Shown in pieces: positions 19,809 through 29,238 of a DNA stretch of 64,000 nt. The notes beneath the pieces were generated by a model. It searched no databases, was not told the DNA's origin, and saw nothing but the letters and a program-made list of their open reading frames with translations. Within the stretch, counting starts at the first letter, position 1, and every line of letters begins with the position of its first letter. Source of the DNA: Sulfurisoma sp963709555 (lineage in GTDB: Bacteria; Pseudomonadota; Gammaproteobacteria; Burkholderiales; Rhodocyclaceae). Location: the NCBI GenBank assembly GCA_963709555.1, contig CAVPWR010000003.1:434001-498000 (forward strand). The letters are read 5' to 3'. The position numbers were made by a program, and so were the translations under genes.

Positions 19809-22402
19809 ACCTTGAGGACCTCCAGCAGCTCCTGTTCGAGTTGCACCAGCGTGGCGGTTTTCCCGAGTTCGCCGCCGCTGAGGACGAAAGTATCCTCCAC
19901 CCGCTCGCCCAGCGTCGAGATCTTTGCGGCCTGGACGTCGATGCCATGCTGGCTCAGCACCCGGGCGATGGCATAGAGCAGGCCCGGCCGGTCGATGGCG
20001 GCGACGGACATGATGTGGTTGCTGCCCTTCTCGTCGCGCCGCGTCGCGACTTCGGGGGAGAAGGGGAAATGGCGCACCTGGCGCGACAGCCGGCCGGTGG
20101 ACGGGGCGGCCAGCGGCGGCCGCGCCTGCAACTGCTCGACCAGGTCGTGCTCGATCAGCGCGATCATGTCGCGGTAGGGCAGGGTGCCGGTCGGGTCGAG
20201 CAGGACGAAACTGTCAAGGGCAAAGCCGTGGCGCGTGGTGTGGATCTTGGCCTCGACGATGGAATAACCCAGGCGCGAGAAGAAGCCGCAGAGGCGGGCG
20301 AACAGCTCGGGCTGGCCGGCGACGTAGATCATCACCTGCAGGCCCTCGCCGAAGGGATTGAGGCGGGCCTTGACCACGGGTCCCGCGCTGTCGGGGCGGT
20401 AGTAGAGCAGGCGCGTGTGCCAGGCGATATCCTCGGCGTCGTGGCGCATGAAGTAGGCGATGTCGAGCTGGCGCCAGAGCGCGTCCTCGATGCCGCTGCG
20501 CAGCCCATGGAAGCGCAGCATGCCGCGGGCCTCCTCCTGGCGCACGGCCAAGCCGGCGGCCGGCGGCGGGGCGTCACCCTGCAGCACGCGCAGCGCCGCA
20601 AGGTAGAGGTTCTCGAGCAGCTTGCCCTTCCAGGCATTCCACACCTTGGGGCTGGTGCCGCGGATGTCGGCCACCGTCAGCAGGTAGAGCGCAGTCAACC
20701 GCCGCGGCGTCTTCACCTGTTCGGCGAAGGCGCGGATGACGTCGGGGTCGGCGAGGTCCTGCTTCTGCGCCACCGCCGACATGGTGAGGTGATGTTCGAC
20801 GAGGAAGGGGATCAGATCGGCGTCTTCGCCTTCGATGCCATGATCGCGGCAGAAGCGGCGGGCGTCGGCAACGCCGAGCTTGGAATGGTCGCCGCCGCGG
20901 CCCTTGGCGATGTCGTGGAACAGTCCGGCGACGTAGATGGCCCACGGCCGTTCGAAGGCGGTGATGAGGCGCGAGCAGAACGGGTACTCGTGGGCGAACT
21001 CGGGCAGGGTGAAGCGGCGCAGGTTGCGGATGACCTGGAGGATGTGCTGGTCGACCGTGTAAACGTGGAACAGGTCGTGCTGCATCTGGCCGACGATGCG
21101 GCCGAAGGCTGGCAGGTAGTGGCCGAGGATGTCGTACTGGTTCATCCGCCGCAGCTCATGGGTCAGGCCGCGCTTCTGCTGGAACAACTGCAGGAAGAGG
21201 GCACGGTTTTCCGGGTCGCGGCGGAAGCCGGCGTCGATGCGGGTCCGTGCGCGCCAAAGTGCGCGCAGGGTACGGGCGGTCATGCCCTTGAGTTCCGAAC
21301 GCTGGGCCATCAGCAGGAAGGCCTGGAGGATGGCGCGGGGCTCGCGCTCGAACAGCGTTTCGTCGCGGACATCGAGCAGCCCGCGCGCCATCTGGAAGCG
21401 GGCGTCGATGACGATGGGCGGGGCCGCCGCGGTGGTGTCGATGCGGGCGGCGAGGTTTTGCAGCACCAGGGTATTGAGCTGGGTGACCAGCTTGGCGTTG
21501 CGGTAGTAGCGCTGCATCAGTGCTTCGGAGGCGCGTTTGGCCCCGGTGGCGACGATGCCGCTGGCCTGGGCGAGTCCCTCCTGGTGGTCGAACAGCAGGC
21601 GGTCCTCGCGCCGCCGCGTCAGCAGGTGGAGGCGGCAGCGGATCTGCCGCAGCACATCCTCGGCGCGGGCCAGCTGGCGCGCCTCGTGGTCAGCGATAAC
21701 GCCGTTGCGGGCGAGCGCCGGCCAGCTGTCGCCGAGGCCGGCAGCTTGCGACGTCCACAGGATGATCTGCAGGTCGCGCAGGCCGCCCGGGCTTTCCTTG
21801 CAGTTGGGTTCGAGGCTGTAGGGCGTGTCGTTGAAGCGAGCGTAGCGTTCCACCTGCTCGAGCTGCTTGGCGCGAAAAAAGGCGGCGGGGGGGAGGTGCT
21901 CCAGGAATTCCTGCCGGAAGCGCATGAACAACGCGAGGTCGCCGCAGAGGCGGCGCGCCTCGAGCAGCGTGGTTTGTACCGTGATGTCGCGGGAGGCCTC
22001 GGCCAGGCACTCGGAGATACTGCGCACGCTCTGGCCGATTTCGAGGCCGATGTCCCAGAGCAGGCCGATCAGCTGTTCGATGCAGCGCCGGTGCTCCTCG
22101 GCATTGCAGAAGTCGTCGGGCGCGAGGATGAGGATGTCAACGTCGGAGGCGGGATAGAGTTCGCCGCGGCCGTAGCCGCCGACGGCAGCGAGGGTGATGC
22201 CGGCCGGGATATTCAGGTGCTGCCAGACTTCGCACAGTGTTGCGTCCACCAGCCGGGCGCGCCCGGCGATGAGGCGCCGGGCATTGCCGGTGGCCTCGAA
22301 AGCGGCGCGCAGCTGCGCCTGTTCCAGTTGCAGCCGTTCCTTGAGGGTGGCCGCGAAGGCCCTTTGATCCGCTGGCGCCAGGGCTGCGGCCTGCTGCGTC
22401 AT
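19805..22402 (-). CDS. glnD: PII uridylyltransferase / uridylyl-removing enzyme
   Basis: 865-aa bifunctional nitrogen sensor that uridylylates PII proteins when glutamine is low and removes the group when it is high. Domain order is complete: nucleotidyltransferase motif GGYGRGELYPASDVDIL (about residue 95), a GlnD helical linker, the HD domain FHDIAKGRGGDHSKLG, and two C-terminal ACT domains (VMIYVAGQPELFARLCG; MSVAAIDRPGLLYAIAR) that sense glutamine. Follows map by 4 bp and overlaps the cNMP-binding gene. No glnB is present in the window. Confidence 0.97.
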   Translation of the reverse strand: MTQQAAALAPADQRAFAATLKERLQLEQAQLRAAFEATGNARRLIAGRARLVDATLCEVWQHLNIPAGITLAAVGGYGRGELYPASDVDILILAPDDFCNAEEHRRCIEQLIGLLWDIGLEIGQSVRSISECLAEASRDITVQTTLLEARRLCGDLALFMRFRQEFLEHLPPAAFFRAKQLEQVERYARFNDTPYSLEPNCKESPGGLRDLQIILWTSQAAGLGDSWPALARNGVIADHEARQLARAEDVLRQIRCRLHLLTRRREDRLLFDHQEGLAQASGIVATGAKRASEALMQRYYRNAKLVTQLNTLVLQNLAARIDTTAAAPPIVIDARFQMARGLLDVRDETLFEREPRAILQAFLLMAQRSELKGMTARTLRALWRARTRIDAGFRRDPENRALFLQLFQQKRGLTHELRRMNQYDILGHYLPAFGRIVGQMQHDLFHVYTVDQHILQVIRNLRRFTLPEFAHEYPFCSRLITAFERPWAIYVAGLFHDIAKGRGGDHSKLGVADARRFCRDHGIEGEDADLIPFLVEHHLTMSAVAQKQDLADPDVIRAFAEQVKTPRRLTALYLLTVADIRGTSPKVWNAWKGKLLENLYLAALRVLQGDAPPPAAGLAVRQEEARGMLRFHGLRSGIEDALWRQLDIAYFMRHDAEDIAWHTRLLYYRPDSAGPVVKARLNPFGEGLQVMIYVAGQPELFARLCGFFSRLGYSIVEAKIHTTRHGFALDSFVLLDPTGTLPYRDMIALIEHDLVEQLQARPPLAAPSTGRLSRQVRHFPFSPEVATRRDEKGSNHIMSVAAIDRPGLLYAIARVLSQHGIDVQAAKISTLGERVEDTFVLSGGELGKTATLVQLEQELLEVLKV

Positions 22403-22406
22403 GGCT

Positions 22407-23216
22407 TTAGGCGATGAAGTCCGGCTTGGGCGGCGCGCCGGCGGACAGGGTCAGCACCTCGTAGCCGGTCGCGGTGACGGCGATGGTGTGCTCGAACTGC
22501 GCCGAGAGGCTGCGGTCCTTGGTGACGATGGTCCAGCCGTCGGGCAATTCCGAGATCGCCGCCTTGCCGGCGTTGATCATCGGTTCGATGGTGAACACCA
22601 TCCCGGGCTCGAGCAGCGGACCGGTGCCGGCCTTGCCGTAGTGCAATACCTGCGGCTCCTCGTGGAACTTGAGGCCGATGCCGTGGCCGCAGAATTCGCG
22701 CACGACCGAGAAACCGTTCTTTTCGGCATGGCGCTGGATGGCGGCACCGACGTCGCCCAGATGGGCGCCGGGACGCACCTGGGAGATGCCGACCCAGAGA
22801 CATTCGTGGGTGATCGCTACCAGGCGCCGGGCGAGGATGGAAACCGCCGCCTCGCCGCCGACCTGGAACATGCGGCTGGTATCGCCGTGCCAGCCATCCT
22901 TGATGGTGGTGATGTCGAGATTGACGATGTCGCCTTTCTTGAGGGCGCGCTCGTTGGGCACGCCATGGCAGACTTGGTGGTTGGTCGAGGCGCAGATCGA
23001 CTTGGGGTAGGGGGCATAGCCCGGCGGGGCATAGTTGAGCGGGGCCGGAACGCAGCCCTGGACGTCGACCATGTAGTCGTGGCATAGCTTGTCCAGCGCG
23101 GCGGTGGTCACCCCGGGCACGACGAAGGGCTCGATGTAGTCCAGTACCTCGCCGGCGAGGCGGCCGGCGACGCGCATCAGCGCTATGTCTTCCGGGGTTT
23201 TGAGGGTGATGCTCAT
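22407..23216 (-). CDS. map: type I methionine aminopeptidase
   Basis: 269 aa; removes initiator Met from nascent proteins. The five metal ligands are visible: Asp in NLDITTIKDG, Asp in GWHGDTSRMF, His in CGHGIGLKFH, Glu in FTIEPMI and Glu in QFEHTIAV. Divergent from rpsB, the classical arrangement, with both promoters in a 203-bp gap. First gene of the leftward map-glnD block. Confidence 0.97.
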   Translation of the reverse strand: MSITLKTPEDIALMRVAGRLAGEVLDYIEPFVVPGVTTAALDKLCHDYMVDVQGCVPAPLNYAPPGYAPYPKSICASTNHQVCHGVPNERALKKGDIVNLDITTIKDGWHGDTSRMFQVGGEAAVSILARRLVAITHECLWVGISQVRPGAHLGDVGAAIQRHAEKNGFSVVREFCGHGIGLKFHEEPQVLHYGKAGTGPLLEPGMVFTIEPMINAGKAAISELPDGWTIVTKDRSLSAQFEHTIAVTATGYEVLTLSAGAPPKPDFIA

Positions 23217-23276
23217 TGGGGATCCAGGCTATTTTCGCTGGATTCTAACCGCTGGAACGGGAAATTACTCTTTCCC

Positions 23277-23306
23277 TTGAGCTTGTTAGGGCTTAGCGGC
23301 TATAAT
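23277..23306 (+). promoter_or_regulatory. sigma-70-type promoter for rpsB
   Basis: TTGAGC (23277-23282), an 18-bp spacer and a perfect TATAAT (23301-23306). This leaves a ~105-nt 5' leader before rpsB, where S2 autoregulation by leader RNA would act in other bacteria; I cannot assign a defined leader fold. Confidence 0.75.
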
Positions 23307-23419
23307 CTTCCGCTTGTCCAAATTGCATCGGACAAAATCCACACGCTCGGCGCCGATAGGGTGGCTTCATTTGAAGCAGCACGGCCGGGCGGAGGTTCAA
23401 CCCATATCGGAGATAATCG

Positions 23420-24172
23420 ATGAGTACTACCATGCGCCAAATGCTGGAGGCCGGCGTTCATTTCGGCCACCAGACACGTTTCTGGAATCCCAAGATGGCC
23501 CCGTACATTTTCGGCCATCGCAACAAGATCCACATCATCAACCTTGAGAAGACCCTGGCCAAGTACAACGAGGCCATGGACTTCACCAAGAAGATGGCAG
23601 CCAAGAAGGGCACCATCCTCTTCGTCAGCACCAAGCGCCAGGCTCGCGAGATCATAGCCGAGGAGGCTCAGCGTGCCGGCATGCCATTTGTCGACGAGCG
23701 CTGGCTCGGCGGCATGCTGACCAACTTCAAGACCGTCAAGCAGTCGATCAAGCGCCTGCAGGAACTCGACCTGATGAAGGAAGACGGCTCGTTCGAGCGC
23801 CTGACGAAGAAAGAGGCGCTGACGATGTCGCGCGAGATGGAGAAGCTGCAGAAGTCCATCGGCGGCATCAAGGACATGGGTGGCCTGCCCGACGCCATCT
23901 TCGTCATCGATGTCGGCTATCACAAGATCGCCATCACCGAAGCCGGCAAGCTCGGCATTCCCGTCATCGGCATCGTCGATACCAACCACTCGCCCGAGGG
24001 CATCGGTTACGTGATCCCGGGTAACGACGACTCGTCGAGCGCGATCCGCCTCTATGCCCGCGGCGTGGCCGACGCCATCCTCGAGGGCCGGAGCCAGTCG
24101 ATCAACGAAGTGGTGCAGCAACTGGCCGGCGACGACGAGTTCGTCGAGGTCGAAGAAGAGGCCGCCGAGTAA
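23420..24172 (+). CDS. rpsB: 30S ribosomal protein S2
   Basis: 250 aa, full length. Starts MSTTMRQMLEAGVHFGHQTR and contains PKMAPYIFG and DERWLGGMLTNF, all S2 hallmarks. Heads the long rightward operon with its own promoter at 23277-23306. The C-terminus is acidic (VEVEEEAAE). Confidence 0.98.
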   Translation: MSTTMRQMLEAGVHFGHQTRFWNPKMAPYIFGHRNKIHIINLEKTLAKYNEAMDFTKKMAAKKGTILFVSTKRQAREIIAEEAQRAGMPFVDERWLGGMLTNFKTVKQSIKRLQELDLMKEDGSFERLTKKEALTMSREMEKLQKSIGGIKDMGGLPDAIFVIDVGYHKIAITEAGKLGIPVIGIVDTNHSPEGIGYVIPGNDDSSSAIRLYARGVADAILEGRSQSINEVVQQLAGDDEFVEVEEEAAE

Positions 24173-24186
24173 TTGTCCGATGTAGT

Positions 24187-24217
24187 GACGAAGCCCGCCT
24201 GAAGCGCGGGCTTCGTC
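24187..24217 (+). terminator. rpsB-tsf intercistronic hairpin
   Basis: Perfect 12-bp stem (24187-24198 with 24206-24217) and a 7-base loop between rpsB and tsf, followed by only a short T-rich stretch. Likely a partial terminator or attenuator that lowers downstream expression. Confidence 0.65.
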
Positions 24218-24244
24218 GTTTCTCACGTTTCAGTGGAGTAAAGA

Positions 24245-25159
24245 ATGGCGGAAATCACCGCAAGCATGGTCAAGGAACTGCGCGAGAAGACCGACGCGCC
24301 GATGATGGAATGCAAGAAGGCGCTGACCGAGGCCGCCGGCGACATGGCCAAGGCCGAGGAAATCCTCCGCGTCAAGCTGGGCAGCAAGGCCACCAAGGCC
24401 GCCTCGCGCGTTGCCGCCGAGGGCCTGGTGGGGATGTACCTGTCGGCCGATGGCAAACTGGGTGCCATGGTCGAGGTGAATTCCGAGACCGATTTCGTCG
24501 CCAAGAACGACGAATTCATCGCGCTGACCAAGGGCTGCGCCGAACTGGTGGCGACCAAGAATCCGGCCGACGTGGCCGCGCTCGCCGCGCTGCCGATGGC
24601 TGGCGGGACGGTCGAGTCCGTGCGCTCCGCACTGGTGGGCAAGATCGGCGAAAACATGTCGATCCGTCGCTTCCAGCGCATCGAAGCCAAGGGCAAGCTG
24701 GCGTCCTACGTGCATGGTGGTTCAAAGATCGGCGTGATGGTCGACGTTGTCGGCGGTGACGATCAGATGGCCAAGGACATCGCGATGCATATCGCTGCCT
24801 CCAAGCCCAAGGCGCTGGATTCGTCCGGCGTGCCGGCCGAGCTGCTCGACACCGAGCGCCGCATCGCCGTCGAGAAGGCGCGCGAGGCGGGCAAGCCCGA
24901 GGCCATGCTGGACAAGATCGCCGAGGGTACCGTGCAGAAGTACCTTAAGGACGTGACCCTGCTCGGCCAAATCTTCGTCAAGGCCGAGGACGGCAAGCAG
25001 ACCATCGAGCAGCTGCTCAAGTCGAAAGGCGCTGCCATTGCCGGTTTCACCCTGTACGTGGTGGGCGAGGGCATCGAGAAGAAGGTCAACGACTTCGCCG
25101 CTGAAGTGGCCGAACAAGCAGCGGCTGCCGCCGCGGCCGCCGCCGCCAAGAACATCTAG
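24245..25159 (+). CDS. tsf: elongation factor Ts
   Basis: 304 aa; nucleotide exchange factor for EF-Tu. N-terminal UBA-like motif VKELREKTDAPMMECKKAL and the conserved EVNSETDFVAKN are present. The C-terminus ends in an Ala-rich run (EQAAAAAAAAAA) longer than usual. A ribosome site (GTGGAG) precedes the ATG. Followed by pyrH after 14 bp. Confidence 0.98.
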   Translation: MAEITASMVKELREKTDAPMMECKKALTEAAGDMAKAEEILRVKLGSKATKAASRVAAEGLVGMYLSADGKLGAMVEVNSETDFVAKNDEFIALTKGCAELVATKNPADVAALAALPMAGGTVESVRSALVGKIGENMSIRRFQRIEAKGKLASYVHGGSKIGVMVDVVGGDDQMAKDIAMHIAASKPKALDSSGVPAELLDTERRIAVEKAREAGKPEAMLDKIAEGTVQKYLKDVTLLGQIFVKAEDGKQTIEQLLKSKGAAIAGFTLYVVGEGIEKKVNDFAAEVAEQAAAAAAAAAAKNI

Positions 25160-25173
25160 GCGGAAAAGCGTCG

Positions 25174-25896
25174 ATGCCAGCCGCCGTCCCCCGCTACAAG
25201 CGCATCCTGGTCAAGCTGTCCGGCGAGGCCCTCATGGGCGATGATGCCTATGGCATCAATCGCGAAACGCTGGCCGGCATCGTCGGCGAGATCAAGGCCG
25301 TGGCCGATCTCGGCGTCGAGATCGGCGTGGTGATCGGCGGCGGCAACATCTTCCGCGGCATGGCCGGTGCTTCCTCCGGGATGGACCGTGCCACCGCCGA
25401 CTACATGGGCATGCTGGCGACGGTGATGAACGCCATGGCGCTGTCCGATGCCATGCGCCAGAGCGGCCTCAACGCCCGCGTGCAGTCGGCGCTGAGCATC
25501 GAGCAGGTGGTCGAGCCCTACATCCGCGGCAAGGCCATCCGCTATCTCGAAGAGGGCAAGGTAGTCATCTTCGGCGGCGGTACCGGCAATCCCTTCTTCA
25601 CCACCGACACCGCAGCTGCGCTGCGTGGCTCGGAGATCGGCGCCGAGATCGTCCTCAAGGCGACCAAGGTCGATGGTGTCTACACCGCCGATCCGAAGAA
25701 GGATCCGGCAGCCACGCGTTTCGCCAAAATCAGTTTCGACGAGGCGATCGGCCGCAACCTGGCGGTCATGGATGCCACGGCCTTCGCCCTCTGCCGCGAC
25801 CAGAAATTACCCATCAACGTGTTCTCGATTTTCAAGTCCGGCGCGCTGAAGCGCGTGGTGATGGGCGAAGACGAGGGCACACTCGTTCATGTTTAG
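25174..25896 (+). CDS. pyrH: UMP kinase
   Basis: 240 aa; phosphorylates UMP to UDP. Amino-acid-kinase fold with KRILVKLSGEALMGD, GVVIGGGNIFRG and the FFTTDTAAALR / KATKVDGVYTADP segments. Standard position between tsf and frr. Confidence 0.98.
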   Translation: MPAAVPRYKRILVKLSGEALMGDDAYGINRETLAGIVGEIKAVADLGVEIGVVIGGGNIFRGMAGASSGMDRATADYMGMLATVMNAMALSDAMRQSGLNARVQSALSIEQVVEPYIRGKAIRYLEEGKVVIFGGGTGNPFFTTDTAAALRGSEIGAEIVLKATKVDGVYTADPKKDPAATRFAKISFDEAIGRNLAVMDATAFALCRDQKLPINVFSIFKSGALKRVVMGEDEGTLVHV

Positions 25897-25908
25897 GAGT
25901 TGCATTCG

Positions 25909-26466
25909 ATGATTCCCGAACTCAGGAAGAATGCCGAGCAGAAAATGCTGAAGAGCCTCGAGGCCCTGAAGCACGACCTGGCCAAAGTACGTACCGGCCG
26001 CGCCCACACCGGCCTGCTCGACCATATCCAGGTCGATTACTACGGCACCATGATGCCGATCAACCAGGTGGCCAACGTCACCCTGGTCGATGCCCGCACC
26101 ATCGGCGTGCAGCCGTGGGAAAAGAACATGATCGGCAAAGTGGAGAAGGCGATTCGCGACGGCGACCTCGGCCTTAATCCTGCGACGCAGGGTGACCTGA
26201 TCCGGGTGCCGATGCCGATGCTGACCGAGGAGCGCCGCAAGGAACTGATCAAGGTCGTCAAGCACGAAGGTGAAAACGCCAAAATCGCCGTACGCAACAT
26301 CCGCCGCGACGCCATCGCCCACCTCAAGGACGCGCTGAAGAAGCATGAGATCTCCGAGGATGATGAACGGCGGGCGGCAGACGAGGTGCAGAAGCTCACC
26401 GACAGGTACGTCGCCGAAGTCGACAGGCAGCTGGCCGACAAGGAAAAGGACCTGATGGCCATCTGA
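25909..26466 (+). CDS. frr: ribosome recycling factor
   Basis: 185 aa, the usual length. Contains KVRTGRAHTGLLD, PWEKNMIGKVEKAI and the hinge segment EERRKELIKVVK. Start at 25909 (MIPELRKN) has GGAG about 11 bases upstream; an in-frame TTG at 25900 is less likely. Confidence 0.98.
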   Translation: MIPELRKNAEQKMLKSLEALKHDLAKVRTGRAHTGLLDHIQVDYYGTMMPINQVANVTLVDARTIGVQPWEKNMIGKVEKAIRDGDLGLNPATQGDLIRVPMPMLTEERRKELIKVVKHEGENAKIAVRNIRRDAIAHLKDALKKHEISEDDERRAADEVQKLTDRYVAEVDRQLADKEKDLMAI

Positions 26467-26487
26467 CGGCCATCGGCAGCCGGTGGC

Positions 26488-27276
26488 ATGGCTTTCCTGA
26501 GCTCAACACGGCAGATCCCCGAGGCGGCAGCCGTGCCGCGCCATGTCGCCATGATCATGGACGGCAACGGCCGCTGGGCGAAAAAGCGCTTCCTGCCGCG
26601 CGTCGCCGGCCACAAGCGTGGCGTCGAGACCGTGCGCGCGATGGTCAAGGCCTGCATCGAACGCGGCGTCGAGTTTCTCACGCTGTTCGCCTTCAGTTCC
26701 GAAAACTGGCGCCGCCCGGCCGAGGAAGTTTCCTTCCTCATGAACCTGTTCGTCGCCGCGCTCGACCAGGAAGTCGGCAAGCTCAACGCCAACGGCGTGC
26801 GCCTGCGCATCGTCGGCGATCTTTCCCGCTTCGAGCCGCGCCTGCAGGAGTTGATCCGGCGTTCTGAAGAAACTACCGCCGCCAATACCCAGCTGACGCT
26901 GACGATTGCGGCCAACTACGGCGGCCGCTGGGACGTCATGCAGGCCGTCAATCGCATGACTGCCGCGCATCCGGAAAAGGCGGCCAACTACGGCGAGGAA
27001 GATCTCGCACCGTACCTCACGATGGCCTACGCGCCGGAGCCCGATCTCTTCATCCGCACCGGTGGCGAGCAGCGCATCAGCAACTTCCTGATCTGGCAAC
27101 TGGCCTACACCGAGCTCTATTTCACCGACCTGCTCTGGCCGGAGTTCGATGCGGCGGCGTTCGATGCGGCCATCGCCTCCTATCGCGGCCGCGAGCGCCG
27201 CTTCGGCCGCACCAGCGAGCAGCTGGTAGCCGTCCCGCCAGCGCCGACTTTGTCGGCTGACCTCGATAATGCTTAA
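26488..27276 (+). CDS. uppS: undecaprenyl diphosphate synthase
   Basis: 262 aa; cis-prenyltransferase making the C55 lipid carrier. The catalytic Asp lies in HVAMIMDGNGRWAKKR; FAFSSENWRRP and IRTGGEQRISNFLIWQ are the other signature blocks. Overlaps cdsA by 8 bp. The C-terminal codons (PPAPTLSAD) coincide with a copy of the dispersed motif. Confidence 0.97.
   Translation: MAFLSSTRQIPEAAAVPRHVAMIMDGNGRWAKKRFLPRVAGHKRGVETVRAMVKACIERGVEFLTLFAFSSENWRRPAEEVSFLMNLFVAALDQEVGKLNANGVRLRIVGDLSRFEPRLQELIRRSEETTAANTQLTLTIAANYGGRWDVMQAVNRMTAAHPEKAANYGEEDLAPYLTMAYAPEPDLFIRTGGEQRISNFLIWQLAYTELYFTDLLWPEFDAAAFDAAIASYRGRERRFGRTSEQLVAVPPAPTLSADLDNA
27232..27251 (-). repeat. dispersed GGGAAAAGTCGGCG motif, copy 4
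   Basis: The minus strand reads AAAGTCGGCGCTGGCGGGAC, within the 3' end of uppS. Confidence 0.5.
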
Positions 27277-28066
27277 AGCGCGGGTCATCACCGCGCTGCT
27301 TCTCGTCGCCGGCCTGCTTGGCGTTCTCTTTCTTGCACCGCCGACGGTCGCCGCCATTGCGTTCGGCCTCGTCGCCGCGCTGGCCGCCTGGGAATGGGCC
27401 GGGCTGATGAAAATCGATGCGGCGGGACGCGTGCTCTACGCCGGAGTGATTGTCATCAGCTGCCTGGCTGCGTGGGAGCGCATGGCCGCCGTCTTTACCG
27501 GGCTCTGGCTGCTGTCGGCCGCCTTCTGGCTGCTGGTGGCGCCGCTCTGGTTGTGGCGCCGCTGGCCGCTGGCCGCCAACGATTTCGGCGGTTATGCCGT
27601 GGGCTGGATATTGATCGTACCGACCTGGGCGGCGATGGTCGGCCTGCATGGCCGCAGTCCCTGGTTGCTGCTGGCCGCGATGGCCCTGGTGTGGATCGCC
27701 GACAGCGCGGCCTATTTCACCGGTCGCGCCTTCGGTCGCAGGAAATTGGCACCGGCGATCAGCCCGGGCAAGACCTGGGAAGGCGCTTATGGTGCGGTCG
27801 CTGCCGTGCTGATCTACGGCATTGTCGTTGCCGCTGCCGGCGGGCGGCTGCCGGCAGCCATGCTGCTGCTGCCGGCAGCCTTGGCCCTGGTCCTGCTGAC
27901 AGCAGTCAGCATCGTCGGTGACCTGTTCGAGTCGCTGATCAAGCGCCAGGCCGAGGTCAAGGACAGCAGCCAGCTGCTGCCGGGCCATGGTGGCGTGCTC
28001 GACCGCATCGACAGCCTCACCGCCACGCTGCCGCTGGTGGCGCTGGTTACCCTCGGAATGCCCTAA
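27269..28066 (+). CDS. cdsA: phosphatidate cytidylyltransferase
   Basis: 265-aa multipass membrane enzyme making CDP-diacylglycerol. Several hydrophobic helices lead to the C-terminal signature KRQAEVKDSSQLLPGHGG followed by VLDRIDSL. Its stop shares one base with the dxr start. Confidence 0.96.
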   Translation: MLKARVITALLLVAGLLGVLFLAPPTVAAIAFGLVAALAAWEWAGLMKIDAAGRVLYAGVIVISCLAAWERMAAVFTGLWLLSAAFWLLVAPLWLWRRWPLAANDFGGYAVGWILIVPTWAAMVGLHGRSPWLLLAAMALVWIADSAAYFTGRAFGRRKLAPAISPGKTWEGAYGAVAAVLIYGIVVAAAGGRLPAAMLLLPAALALVLLTAVSIVGDLFESLIKRQAEVKDSSQLLPGHGGVLDRIDSLTATLPLVALVTLGMP

Positions 28067-29238
28067 TGAAAGTGCAACGTCTCTCCATACTCGGCGCCAC
28101 CGGCTCGATCGGTGTCAGCACCCTCGATGTCGTGGCCCGGCATCCGGACCGCTTCGAGGTCGTCGCACTGACCGGCCATCGCCGCCTCGACGTGCTGGCG
28201 GAACAATGTCGACGCTTCAAGCCGCGCTATGCCGTGGTCGGCTCGATCGAGGATGCCGACCGGCTTGTCGCCATGCTCGCCGAAATCGGCACCGAGGTGC
28301 TGGCCGGGCCGGAGGCCCTGTGCCGCGTCGCGTCGCTGCCCGAGGTCGATGCGGTCATGGCCGCCATCGTCGGTGCGGCCGGCCTGCCGCCGGCGCTGGC
28401 GGCAGCCAACGCCGGCAAGCGCGTGCTGCTCGCCAACAAGGAGGCGCTGGTGATGGCCGGCAGCGTCTTCATGAACGCGGTGAAGACGGCGGGGGCGACG
28501 CTGCTGCCCATCGATTCCGAGCACAACGCCGTGTTCCAGTCGCTGCCGGCCGATTTTTCGGGCGACCTCGCGCGCCATGGCGTGCGCCGCATCCTGCTCA
28601 CCGCCTCGGGCGGGCCATTCCGGCAAACACCGGCGGCGGAGTTGGCCAATGTCACGCCGGAACAGGCCTGCGCCCATCCCAACTGGTCTATGGGCCGCAA
28701 GATTTCCGTCGATTCGGCCACCATGATGAACAAGGGCCTCGAGGTGATCGAGGCGCGCTGGCTGTTCGATGCCATGCCCGACCAGATCGACGTGGTGATC
28801 CATCCGCAGAGCGTGATTCACTCGCTGGTGCAGTACATCGATGGCTCGGTCCTCGCCCAGCTGGGAAATCCGGACATGCGCACGCCTATTGCCCATGCCC
28901 TGGCCTACCCGGAACGCATCGAAGCCGGCGTGGCGCCGCTCGATCTGTTCGCCGTCGCCCAGCTCAACTTCGAGCGCCCTGACCTCGAGCGCTTTCCCTG
29001 CCTGGAACTGGCCTATCGCGCGCTGCGCGCCGGCGGCAATCAGCCTGCCGTGCTCAACGCCGCCAACGAGATCGCGGTCGAGGCCTTTCTCGACGGGCGG
29101 TTGCCGTTCCCGAGCATCGCCGCGGTGATCGCCGCCACGCTCGATGCGGTGCCGGTGGCGCCGGCCGACGATATCGCAGCGGTTCTCGCCGCCGACGCGG
29201 CCGCGCGCGAGGCGGCCAAAGCCTTGCTGCCGCAATGA
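28066..29238 (+). CDS. dxr: 1-deoxy-D-xylulose-5-phosphate reductoisomerase
   Basis: 390 aa; first committed enzyme of the MEP isoprenoid pathway. NADPH loop ILGATGSIGVSTLD, active-site segments LLPIDSEHNAVFQ and TASGGPFR, and ISVDSATMMNKGLEVIEA are present. The ATG overlaps the rseP start through ATGA at the 3' end. Confidence 0.97.
   Translation: MKVQRLSILGATGSIGVSTLDVVARHPDRFEVVALTGHRRLDVLAEQCRRFKPRYAVVGSIEDADRLVAMLAEIGTEVLAGPEALCRVASLPEVDAVMAAIVGAAGLPPALAAANAGKRVLLANKEALVMAGSVFMNAVKTAGATLLPIDSEHNAVFQSLPADFSGDLARHGVRRILLTASGGPFRQTPAAELANVTPEQACAHPNWSMGRKISVDSATMMNKGLEVIEARWLFDAMPDQIDVVIHPQSVIHSLVQYIDGSVLAQLGNPDMRTPIAHALAYPERIEAGVAPLDLFAVAQLNFERPDLERFPCLELAYRALRAGGNQPAVLNAANEIAVEAFLDGRLPFPSIAAVIAATLDAVPVAPADDIAAVLAADAAAREAAKALLPQ

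Noticed and set aside
19796..22417. 873-codon frame antisense to glnD
   Set aside because: Mirror of glnD codon structure; glnD itself is complete.
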